Positions 54,801-64,000 of a DNA stretch of 64,000 bases are shown piece by piece. Origin of the DNA: Megaustenia siamemsis (Eukaryota; Mollusca; Gastropoda; Stylommatophora; Ariophantidae). A program made the position numbers and the translations under genes. The stretch spans positions 22,181,903 through 22,245,902 of the forward strand of contig JAVIAB010000049.1 in the NCBI GenBank assembly GCA_032433765.1. The letters run 5' to 3'. How positions within the stretch are numbered: position 1 is the first letter of the stretch; each line of letters starts with the position of its first letter. The notes below the pieces were generated by a model. That model was not told the origin of the DNA and did not search any database. It was given only the letters and a program-made list of their open reading frames with translations.

Positions 54801-57800
54801 TCTTCTACTACTTCTTCTACTTCTGCTTCTACTACTTCTTCTACTTCTGCTTCTACTACTTCTTCTACTACTTCTTCTACTACTTCTTCTACTTCTGCTT
54901 CTACTACTTCTTCTACTACTTCTTCTACTACTTCTTCTACTTCTGCTTCTACTACTTCTTCTACTTCTTCTTCTACTACTTCTTCTACTACTTCTTCTAC
55001 TACTTCTTCTACTTCTGCTTCTAATACTTCTTCTACTTCTGCTTCTACTACTTCTTCTACTTCTTCTTCTACTACTTCTTCTACTACTTCTTCTACTACT
55101 TCTTCTACTTCTGCTTCTACTACTTCTTCTACTACTTCTTCTTCTACTACTTCTTCTACTACTTCTTCTACTACTTCTTCTACTACTTCTTCTACTTCTG
55201 CTTCTACTACTTCTTCTACTACTTCTTCTACTACTTCTTCTACTACTTCTACTACTTCTGCTTCTACTACTTCTTCTACTACTTCTTCTACTACTTCTTC
55301 TACTTCTTCTTCTACTACTTCTTCTACTTCTTCTACTTCTTCTTCTACTACTTCTTCTACTACTTCTTCTACTACTTCTTCTACTTCTGCTTCTACTACT
55401 TCTTCTACTACTTCTTCTACTACTTCTTCTACTACTTCTTCTACTACTTCTTCTACTACTTCTTCTACTACTTCTTCTACTACTTCTTCTACTACTTCTT
55501 CTACTTCTTCTTCTACTTCTTCTACTACTTCTTCTACTACTTCTTCTACTTCTGCTTCTACTACTTCTACTACTTCTTCTACTTCTTCTTCTACTACTTC
55601 TTCTACTACTTCTTCTACTTCTGCTTCTACTACTTCTTCTTCTACTTCTTCTTCTACTACTTCTTCTACTACTTTTTCTACTTCTGCTTCTACTACTTCT
55701 TCTACTACTTCTTCTACTTCTTCTTCTACTACTTCTTCTACTACTTCTACTACTTCTGCTTCTACTACTTCTTCTTCTACTTCTTCTTCTACTACTTCTT
55801 CTACTTCTTCTTCTACTACTTCTTCTACTACTTCTTCTACTACTTCTTCTACTACTTCTTCTACTACTTCTTCTACTACTTCTTCTACTTCTTCTTCTAC
55901 TTCTTCTTCTACTACTTCTTCTACTACTTCTTCTACTTCTTCTTCTACTTCTTCTTCTACTACTTCTTCTACTTCTTCTTCTACTACTTCTTCTACTACT
56001 TCTTCTACTACTTCTTCTACTACTTCTTCTGCTACTTCTTCTACTTCTTCTACTACTTCTTCTACTACTTCTTCTACTTCTTCTTCTACTACTTCTTCTA
56101 CTACTTCTTCTACTACTTCTTCTACTTCTTCTTCTACTACTTCTTCTACTACTTCTTCTACTACTTCTTCTACTACTTCTTCTACTACTTCTTCTACTAC
56201 TTCTTCTACTACTTCTTCTATTTCTTCTTCTACTTCTTCTTCTACTACTTCTTCTACTTCTTCTTCTACTACTTCTTCTACTACTTCTTCTACTACTTCT
56301 TCTACTACTTCTTCTACTTCTTCTTCTACTTCTTCTTCTACTACTTCTTCTACTACTTCTTCTACTACTTCTTCTACTTCTTCTTCTACTTCTTCTTCTA
56401 CTACTTCTTCTACTTCTTCTTCTACTACTTCTTCTACTACTTCTTCTACTACTTCTTCTACTTCTTCTTCTACTTCTTCTTCTACTACTTCTTCTACTTC
56501 TTCTTCTACTACTTCTTCTACTACTTCTTCTACTACTTCTTCTACTACTTCTTCTACTTCTTCTACTACTTCTTCTACCACTTCTTCTACTTCTTCTTCT
56601 ACTACTTCTTCTACTACTTCTTCTACTACTTCTTCTACTTCTTCTTCTACTTCTTCTTCTACTACTTCTTCTACTACTTCTTCTACTACTTCTTCTACTA
56701 CTTCTTCTACTACTTCTTCTACTACTTCTTCTACTACTTCTTCTACTTCTTCTTCTACTACTTCTTCTACTACTTCTTCTACTACTTCTTCTACTACTTC
56801 TTCTACTACTTCTTCTACTACTTCTTCTACTTCTTCTACTACTTCTTCTACTACTTCTTCTACTACTTCTTCTACTTCTCCTTCTTCTACTACTTCTTCT
56901 ACTACTTCTTCTACTACTTCTTCTACTACTACTTCTACTACTACTTCTTCTACTTCTTCTACTACCTCTTCTTCTTCTTCTACTTCTTCTACTTCTTCTC
57001 CTTCTTCTACTTCTCCTTCTTCTACTTCTTCTTCTACTTCTTCTTCTACTTCTTCTCCTTCGTCTACTTCTCCTTCTTCTACTACTTCTTCTACTACTTC
57101 TTCTACTTCTTCTACTTCTTCTCCTTCTTTCACTTCTCCTTTTTCTACTACTTCTTCTACTACTTCTTCTACTTCTTCTCCTTCTTCTACTTCTCCTTCT
57201 TCTACTTCTTCTTCTACTTCTTCTCCTTCTTCTACTTCTTCTTCTACCTCTTCTCCTTCTTCTACTTCTTCTACTTCTTCTTCTACTTCTTCTCCTTCTT
57301 CTCCTTCTTCTACTTCTTCTTCTACTTCTTCTCCTTCTTCTCCTTCTTCTCCTTCTTCTCCTTCTTCTCCTTCTTCTACTTCTTCTTCTACTTCTTCTCC
57401 TTCTTTTACTTCTTCTTCTACTTCTTCTCCTTCTTCTCTTTCTTCTCCTTCTTCTCCTTCTTCTACTTCTTCTTCTACTTCTTCTCCTTCTTCTCCTTCT
57501 TCTCCTTCTTCTCCTTCTTCTCCTTCTTTTACTTCTTCTTCTACTTCTTCTCCTTCTTCTACTTCTTCTCCTACTTCTCCTTCTTCTACTTCTTCTTCTA
57601 CTTCTTCTCCTTCTTCTACTTCTTCTACTTCTTCTCCTTCTTCTACTTCTTCTTCTACTTCTTCTCCTTCTTCTACTTCTCCTTCTTCTACTTCTTCTTC
57701 TACTTCTTCTACTACTTCTTCTACTACTTCTTCTACTACTTCTTCTACTACTTCTTCTACTACTTCTTCTACTTCTGCTTCTACTACTTCTTCTACTTCT

Positions 57801-59815
57801 GCTTCTACTACTTCTTCTACTACTTCTTCTACTACTTCTTCTACTTCTGCTTCTACTACTTCTTCTACTACTTCTTCTACTACTTCTTCTACTTCTGCTT
57901 CTACTACTTCTTCTACTTCTTCTTCTACTACTTCTTCTACTACTTCTTCTACTACTTCTTCTAATTCTGCTTCTACTACTTCTTCTACTTCTGCTTCTAC
58001 TACTTCTTCTACTTCTTCTTCTACTACTTCTTCTACTACTTCTTCTACTACTTCTTCTACTTCTGCTTCTACTACTTCTTCTACTACTTCTTCTTCTACT
58101 ACTTCTTCTACTACTTCTTCTACTACTTCTTCTACTACTTCTTCTACTTCTGCTTCTACTACTTCTTCTACTACTTCTTCTACTACTTCTTCTACTACTT
58201 CTACTACTTCTGCTTCTACTACTTCTTCTACTACTTCTTCTACTACTTCTTCTACTTCTTCTTCTACTACTTCTTCTACTTCTAATACTACTTCTTCTAC
58301 TACTTCTTCTACTACTTCTTCTACTACTTCTTCTACTACTTCTTCTACTTCTTCTACTACTTCTTCTACTACTTCTTCTACTTCTGCTTCTACTACTTCT
58401 TCTACTACTTCTTCTACTTCTTCTTCTACTACTTCTTCTACTACTTCTTCTACTTCTGCTTCTACTACTTCTTCTTCTACTTCTTCTTCTACTACTTCTT
58501 CTACTACTTTTTCTACTTCTGCTTCTACTACTTCTTCTACTACTTCTTCTACTTCTTCTTCTACTACTTCTTCTACTACTTCTACTACTTTTGCTTCTAC
58601 TACTTCTTCTTCTACTTCTTCTTCTACTACTTCTTCTACTTCTTCTTCTACTACTTCTTCTACTACTTCTTCCACTACTTCTTCTACTACTTCTTCTACT
58701 TCTTCTTCTACTTCTTCTTCTACTACTTCTTCTACTACTTCTTCTACTACTTCTTCTACTTCTTCTTCTACTTCTTCTTCTACTACTTCTTCTACTTCTT
58801 CTTCTACTACTTCTTCTACTACTTCTTCTACTACTTCTTCTACTTCTTCTTCTACTTCTTCTTCTACTTCTTCTTCTACTACTTCTTCTACTACTTCTTC
58901 TACTACTTCTTCTACTACTTCTTCTACTTCTTCTACTACTTCTTCTACTACTTCTTCTACTACTTCTTCTACTTCTTCTTCTACTACTTCTTCTACTACT
59001 TCTTCTACTACTTCTTCTACTACTTCTTCTACTACTTCTTCTACTACTTCTTCTACTTCTGCTTCTACTACTTCTTCTACTACTTCTTCTACTTCTTCTT
59101 CTACTACTTCTTCTACTTCTGCTTCTACTACTTCTTCTACTACTTCTTCTACTTCTGCTTCTACTACTTCTTCTACTACTTCTTCTACTACTTCTTCTAC
59201 TACTTCTTCTACTACTTCTTCTACTACTTCTTCTACTACTACTTCTACTACTTCTTCTACTTCTTCTACTACTTCTTCTACTACTTCTTCTACTACTTCT
59301 TCTACTACTTCTTCTACTTCTCCTTCTTCTACTACTTCTTCTACTACTTCTTCTACTACTTCTTCTACTACTTCTTCTACTACTACTTCTTCTACTTCTT
59401 CTACTACCTCTTCTTCTTCTTCTACTTCTTCTACTTCTTCTCCTTCTTCTACTTCTCCTTCTTCTACTTCTTCTTCTACTTATTCTTCTACTTCTTCTCC
59501 TTCTTCTACTTCTCCTTCTTCTACTACTTCTTCTACTACTTCTTCTACTTCTTCTACTTCTTCTCCTTCTTCTACTTCTCCTTTTTCTACTACTTCTTCT
59601 ACTACTTCTTCTACTTCTTCTCCTTCTTCTACTTCTCCTTCTTCTACTTCTTCTTCTACTTCCTCTTCTACTTCTTCTACTACTTCTTCTTCCTCTTCTT
59701 CTACTTCTTCTACTGCTTTTTCTTCTTTTCCTCTTCTACTTCTTCTTCTACTACTTCTTCTACTTCTTCTACTACTTCTTCGTCTACTTCTTCCTCTTTT
59801 CTTATACTTCTTCTT
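51893..59815. repeat. 7.9-kb TTC/TAC satellite array
   Basis: Built of TTC, TAC, TGC, TCC and CTCTTTT blocks. A 43-bp type unit with CTTCCTCTTTTCTCC dominates 51893-52690 and 53690-54345, TACTACTTCTTC units dominate elsewhere, and TTCTCC-rich units dominate 56,990-57,700. Markers such as CTAATTCTTCC (52631, 54285) and TATTACTTC (52711, 54365) recur at exactly 1,654 bp. The right edge passes into a LINE-A 3' end. The 1,452-codon minus frame (54317-58675) and the poly-Leu plus frame (58591-59877) result from stop-free triplets. Confidence 0.98.
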
Positions 59816-60755
59816 TCCTTCCTCGTTTGCTTTTCAGAGTCGGTGGAGATCAAATTTGCGGTCTTTTGCTCTTATGATCGCCTCAGCTGCTGTTATGTTT
59901 CCTAGATTTTCTAATATTCAACCGATCCATCTTTTGCTCTTATGATCGCCTCAGCTGCTGTTATGTTTCCTAGATTTTCTAATATTCAACCGATCCATCT
60001 TTTGCTCTTATGATCGCCTCAGCTGCTGTTATGTTTCCTAGATTTTCTAATATTCAACCGATCCATCTTTTGCTCTTATGATCGCCTCAGCTGCTGTTAT
60101 GTTTCCTAGATTTTCTAATATTCAACCGATCCATCTTTTGCTCTTATGATCGCCTCAACTGCTGTTATGTTTCCTAGATTTTCTAATATTCAACCGATCC
60201 ATCTTTTGCTCTTATGATCGCCTCAACTGCTGTTATGTTTCCTAGATTTTCTAATATTCAACCGATCCATCTTTTGCTCTTATGATCGCCTCAACTGCTG
60301 TTATGTTTCCTAGATTTTCTAATATTCAACCGATCCATCTTTTGCTCTTATGATCGCCTCAACTGCTGTTATGTTTCCTAGATTTTCTAATATTCAACCG
60401 ATCCATCTTTTGCTCTTATGATCGCCTCAACTGCTGTTATGTTTCCTAGATTTTCTAATATTCAACCGATCCATCTTTTGCTCTTATGATCGCCTCAACT
60501 GCTGTTATGTTTCCTAGATTTTCTAATATTCAACCGATCCATCTTTTGCTCTTATGATCGCCTCAGCCTCTGTTATGTTTCCTAGATTTTCTAATATTCA
60601 ACCGATCCATCTTTTTCGTGGTCGGCCCTTGTGTCTGGTGTTTTCGCAACGTTTATTGAAGCCTCGTTGTATTGTGTTCTGATATTTCTGCTTTATCACG
60701 TGGCCAAACCATTTTATTGGTTGTTTATTTATTTATTCTATGGTGGGTTTTTTTA
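59816..60755 (-). mobile_element. LINE-A copy 4, 3' end, bordering satellite and minisatellite
   Basis: On the minus strand the normal LINE-A order is readable: WFGHVIKQKYQNTIQRG-like sequence at 60720-60650, then RPRKRWID at about 60620, then after the 68-bp repeats AAGCAAACGAGGAAGGAAAG and the GAAGAAG tail merging into the satellite. 60756-60940 is unassigned. Confidence 0.88.
59869..60620. repeat. 68-bp tandem repeat, 11 copies (from LINE-A coding end)
   Basis: TATGATCG occurs at 59873, 59941, 60009 and so on to 60553, exact 68-bp period. Reverse strand: the unit spans the W-I-D-x to I-x-A-A-E codons of LINE-A. Units 1-4 read CCTCAGCTGC, 5-10 CCTCAACTGC, 11 CCTCAGCCTC; otherwise they are nearly identical. 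Confidence 0.98.
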
Positions 60756-60940
60756 AATAAAATAATTAATATATAATTGAATAAATAGAAAATTGTATAG
60801 AAATATGATCTTCTACGCCAGTCTGTATGTTTACAAATGGCTAAAGTAAAACGAACTCCTAACATATTATCTCTGTGATTAATATAGGTATTAATGTTAC
60901 CACTTTTTCTCTGCATATTAATGTCATTACATAATTTGAG

Positions 60941-61270
60941 CATGATTAAAAAAAGTGGAGGCTGGCTCTGCACGCAGGCAATGGGTAGAGTAATTGCAGA
61001 AGTCAAAAATACGTAAGGTTACCTTTGTCTAACTCGGGTGTACAGGGAAATGAAAGGGCGGACAGGTTGACTAGCTGCGCTATCGTTGAGGGCGGTCAAC
61101 CGATGTATCGGGCGGACATCACCAATGCCCTCCGGGATGTGGGAAGGACACAGGACGTCGACAACCATGAGTCCACATCATCCCTTCGCATGTAAGAGAT
61201 GGGAGTTAAGATGGGCACAGCCAGAAACGAGAAACTTAGTGGCCGTGTAAGAAGACTTATCAACCAACAT
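60941..61270 (+). mobile_element. LINE-E RNase H end and C-terminus
   Basis: KKSGGWLCTQAMGRV, then ERADRLTSCAIVEGGQPMY-like sequence (frame broken by deletion of the VPGHAGVR codons near 61030) and NEKLSGRVRRLINQH. It is interrupted by LINE-D at 61271. Confidence 0.85.
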
Positions 61271-61455
61271 TCATTTAATTCACTGAGTGGCGTGTCCGCA
61301 TCGAAGATTGGCTACCATGGAGCGCTATTCCACTCTGCCTTTTGCTTTGATGGTGCAGATTGTCACAGGTTGATTTGCTCAACATTTTGATGTTACTCGT
61401 CCATGTTAGTCTTAGTCTGCCTCTTTTATCTTGTATTTTCGCTTCCAATATTTAT
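61271..61455 (-). mobile_element. LINE-D 3' end nested in LINE-E
   Basis: GAGTGGCGTGTCCGCATCGA ... GGAGCGCTATTCCACTCTGC ... TGTTACTCGTCCATGTTAGT, the LINE-D terminus in reverse. 5'-truncated at about 61455. Confidence 0.85.
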
Positions 61456-61545
61456 TTTGGACAGAAAACAAGAAACGTAGTGAGCGTGTAAGAAAACATA
61501 TCAGCCAACACAGAACTGGAGTCGTCAGTCGCTGGACACTGAGGG
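61456..61545 (+). mobile_element. LINE-E C-terminal segment, second piece
   Basis: KKRSERVRKHISQHRTGVVS then RWTL. The first about 50 bp overlap in content with the end of the piece at 61270, with about 20 percent difference, so it may be a separate copy rather than the direct continuation. Confidence 0.65.
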
Positions 61546-61957
61546 TAGAGTAGAGTGGAGTGGAGTGGAGTAGAGTAGAGTAGAGTAGAGTAGAGTAGAG
61601 TAGAGTAGAGTAGAGTAGAGTAGGTAGGGTAGAGTAGTAGAGTAGAGTAGAGTAGAGTAGAGTAGAGTAGAGTAGAGTAGAGTAGAGTAGAGTAGAGTAG
61701 AGTAGAGTAGAGTAGAGTAGAGTAGAGTAGAGTAGAGTAGAGTAGAGTAGAGTAGAGTAGAGTAGAGTAGAGTAGAGTAGAGTAGAGTAGAGTAGAGTAG
61801 AGTAGAGTAGAGTAGAGTAGAGTAGGGTAGGGTAGGGTAGAGTAGAGTAGAGTAGAGTAGAGTAGAGTAGAGTAGAGTAGAGTAGAGTAGAGTAGAGTAG
61901 AGTAGAGTAGAGTAGAGTAGAGTAGAGTAGAGTAGAGTAGAGTAGAGTAGAGTAGAG
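61546..61957. repeat. (AGAGT)n pentanucleotide array
   Basis: About 80 units; GGAGT variants at the left edge and a GGGTAGGGTAGGGT patch near 61826. A few units (AGAGTAGAGTAAG) reappear at 62225 after the SINE. Confidence 0.97.
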
Positions 61958-61961
61958 TAAA

Positions 61962-62226
61962 AAAAATAAATAGTAAAGTACGCCAGTCACGCCAAGTGAC
62001 GTAAAGGGAATATGGTGTTAGTGACCATAAATTTCACAGACATTCGGCGCATGATTTTTTTGGTGTATTGTGGTCAGTATTACGCCCGTGCCGCTTTACT
62101 TTCCCAGAAAAAAAAAATCAGGTACCCATTAAAGGCTGTGTGAACCGGAACCCATCGGTTGGGATCGAACCCTACCTCTTGTCCTTTGTAGTCCAGTTCA
62201 CTAACCACTGAGCTATCGTTGCTCCA
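61962..62226 (-). mobile_element. SINE1 inserted in pentanucleotide array
   Basis: Head GGAGCAACGATAGCTCAGTG at 62226 down, B box GGTTCGATCC, tail near 61975 with A-rich end. Array units lie on both sides, so the SINE entered an existing (AGAGT)n repeat. Confidence 0.92.
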
Positions 62227-62237
62227 GAGTAGAGTAA

Positions 62238-62857
62238 GACTGTCCATAAACAATTCGATGAAACTCAGAGACTGGTTCACAGAAGAGAAAGATGGATGGA
62301 AGTAGTGAGTAGTTGTCCCAAGGGGAAGTAATAGACCACAAGAGTATCCTGAAGTCCATTCCTCTGGTAATAAAAAAGCCAAACGCGGTTATTTTCCCCC
62401 TTGTATGCCAGTAATGGAAGATATACACTCTAGAATTAGAATGTTCATTTACATTTTATTTTATTGACTTGATTTCCGATGTACTCTGTGAACTCATTTC
62501 TCCACATACTCGACGCACTCAGTTTTATGACCTGGTCAAATCCACTTCACCACTCCCAAATCCATTTACAAATTGAGGGGATCTTTCATTTCTTGATTTA
62601 TATTCTTTCTAAATCGAAGTTTTTCTCCTTAGAGAATAGGTGGGGAAAAAAATAACAATTTTTTAAGTTGAGTCCCTGAGGGTTTTTTTTTTTAAATCTT
62701 AGCCAAACTTAAACTGAATGTCCTTAGGAGCAATTTTAATTTGTCCATATGTTTAATTCATGGCATTAACCTTTTTTAAATGTCCAGATTAATTGTCAAT
62801 TTATCATCCCAAAAACAGAGACATGAAATAAATTAAAACATTGGTTTTTTTTTTTTA
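62238..62857. other. Unassigned
   Basis: Two overlapping minus frames (62080-62428) are mostly SINE and chance. Poly(T) runs at 62685 and 62850. No recognised family. Confidence 0.45.
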
Positions 62858-63015
62858 CATCTGCTCTTCATTTGTAAATCGTATCTCTAATGCTGTGTCC
62901 CGTCATTCCTCTAACACGTTTTTTATCTCGATAGTGGTTAGCTTTCTTATTTTTCTAAAGACTAGAGCCCAGTTCTGGCATTGGTAACCGACTCCGAAAA
63001 ATTATCCTGAATCTG
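62858..63015 (-). mobile_element. Diverged LINE-A fragment
   Basis: The minus strand resembles CVRRMTGNSLRDKIRNEE (RVRGMTGHSIRDTIYK here) and the GCTCTAGT...AACTGG region also seen at 51060-51110. Older than the other A copies. Confidence 0.6.
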
Positions 63016-63562
63016 CAACCATGTCAGACCACGAATATCATATCTGTATTTTATCTTGAATTTGTTATCTTCTTTACGGAAGCAAAGGCGCCTCACAGCC
63101 GCATTGCTGTACGTTGTTAGCGACCCATATCTGATAACTTCGGTGAAAAAGATCTATCCAGACTCTACCCCACCTCTCCAAGGTACCTCCACAAACAGAC
63201 TAACAGGTCTAGCTTAGCCTAGCGAGTGGGGATCGAAGAGGAAAGACAACCCGGTACTCAAAAGTGTTCTGCTGTAGTCGGATGTTTCGGGCCGAAATGC
63301 GTAAATATCACAGCAATACTGGAAACCACAACATAACGCAGACACGTCTAACACCCTTTTAAGGACGGATGACGAAGAGGTGTGATCCTTAAGTCATCGG
63401 ACAAACGCAAGCGAATGATCCCATCGGGTACGAATTAATTTCCTCAGACACTGCTTTTCGAAAGTATCCAATTTCGCATCTGATTTATAATAGGACTATT
63501 TCGGGTACAGATACATACCATATATTCCAGTATGTATTGTTGACAATAAATTAGTTATTTTT
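63016..63562. other. Unassigned
   Basis: GC-richer than average; a GTTTCGGGCCGAAATGCG motif at 63284 resembles the core of module M but its flanks do not match. Nothing else recognised. Confidence 0.45.
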
Positions 63563-63565
63563 CTC

Positions 63566-64000
63566 GGGCAACTAAAACAGGTAGAGGAATTCAAATACAT
63601 AGGAAGTTGAGTGACAAACGATAATTCTCAAACAGCAGAAATAGAATCAAGATGCAACAAAGCCTGTTAAACCATTAGGCAGTTATCACCACTATTGTCC
63701 AACAAGGAAATAACTCTGGAGGCAAAACGAGAAGTATACAAAACAATCTTCATCCCAACGTTGTGCTACCAATGCCAGACCCTGGACCCTAGATGCAAGA
63801 ACAATAAGAAAAATAACCTCTACAGAGATTAAATGTGTTAGACGAATGACAGGAAACAGTCTGAGAGATAAGATCAGAAATGAAGAACTGAGATAAATGC
63901 TAGAAATAGCCCCCGCCATAGAATATATAAAGAAACAACATATAACATGGTTTGGCCAATTGACAAGGCAGAAAGATCAAAACACAACACAACGAGCCTT
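63566..64000 (+). mobile_element. LINE-A copy 5, cut by window end
   Basis: LKQVEEFKYIGS, SQTAEIESRCNKAC, LSPLLSNKEITLEAKREVYK, TIFIPTLCYQCQT and the RMTGNSLRDKIRNEELR region, with stops and a frameshift near 63780. The right end, including the GAA tail, lies beyond 64000. Confidence 0.9.

Noticed and set aside
54317..58675. 1,452-codon Glu/Val open frame as a giant acidic protein gene
   Set aside because: It coincides exactly with a triplet satellite; the opposite strand is equally open (poly-Leu) and there is no non-repetitive coding flank.
58591..59877. 428-codon poly-Leu frame as a membrane protein
   Set aside because: Pure repeat translation of TTC/TAC triplets, ending in LINE-A 3' sequence.

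Overview
This window looks like a repeat-saturated, intron- and intergenic-type stretch of an animal nuclear genome. It contains no operons, ribosome-binding sites, CRISPR arrays, rRNA genes or convincing functional tRNA genes. Almost everything recognisable is a decayed retroelement or a tandem repeat: RT and endonuclease fragments of non-LTR retrotransposons (LINEs), tRNA-derived SINEs, remnants of cut-and-paste DNA transposons, and very long micro-, mini- and satellite arrays. The mix of many RTE/Jockey/I-type LINE families, tRNA SINEs and long tetranucleotide arrays fits an invertebrate metazoan, possibly a mollusc, but nothing here fixes the species.

Working family names, defined only from this window: LINE-A (EEP endonuclease plus RT, GAAGAAG 3' tail); LINE-B, -C and -D (related RT families ending in GATGAT tails, with RYADD/YADD motifs); LINE-E (RT plus RNase H, tail of TCAATAAC units); LINE-F, -G, -H, -K, -L and -P (others, known mostly from 3' ends); SINE1 (about 256 bp, tRNA-like head starting GCCGCGATAGCTCAGTGG); module M (about 90-150 bp, found 5' of the SINE1 head in two copies); SINE2 (about 310-330 bp, second tRNA-like family, TTTACC tail); R1 (330-bp dispersed repeat).

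Layout. 0-7 kb: a LINE-A copy broken by an R1 element and by an internally deleted LINE-G, then LINE-B, -K, -E and -H fragments. 7-9.3 kb: mostly unassigned, with tRNA-like remnants, a LINE-D 3' end and a 55-bp array. 9.4-12.1 kb: the best LINE-B copy, split inside its RT catalytic motif by a SINE1 whose own body has expanded into eight 43-bp repeats. 12-31 kb: alternating LINE-A/B/C/D/H/L fragments and arrays (TATC; 36-38 bp; 53/55 bp; 22 bp; 27 bp). 30.7-34.4 kb: LINE-F followed by the best LINE-E copy (RT and RNase H, frameshifted). 34.5-40 kb: hAT-type remnants and nested LINEs. 40.6-42 kb: a second R1 and the only candidate for non-transposon coding sequence, a Cys-rich duplicated extracellular-type domain on the minus strand (41.16-41.94 kb). 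42.5-51.7 kb: SINE1 copies with target-site duplications, two TTAA-flanked MITE copies, GATA/GATG blocks, LINE-G/C/B/A/P. 51.9-59.8 kb: a 7.9-kb TTC/TAC satellite running directly into the 3' end of a LINE-A copy, part of which is itself amplified into eleven 68-bp repeats. 60.9-64 kb: LINE-E/D, a pentanucleotide array holding a SINE1, and a LINE-A copy cut by the window edge.

The recurring theme is that retroelement ends, above all 3' ends, are seeds of tandem repeats (LINE-A tail to satellite; LINE-A 68 bp; LINE-H about 135 bp at two loci; SINE1 43 bp), together with nested TPRT insertions whose target-site duplications are still readable. All long open frames inside the arrays are consequences of stop-free repeat units, not genes.
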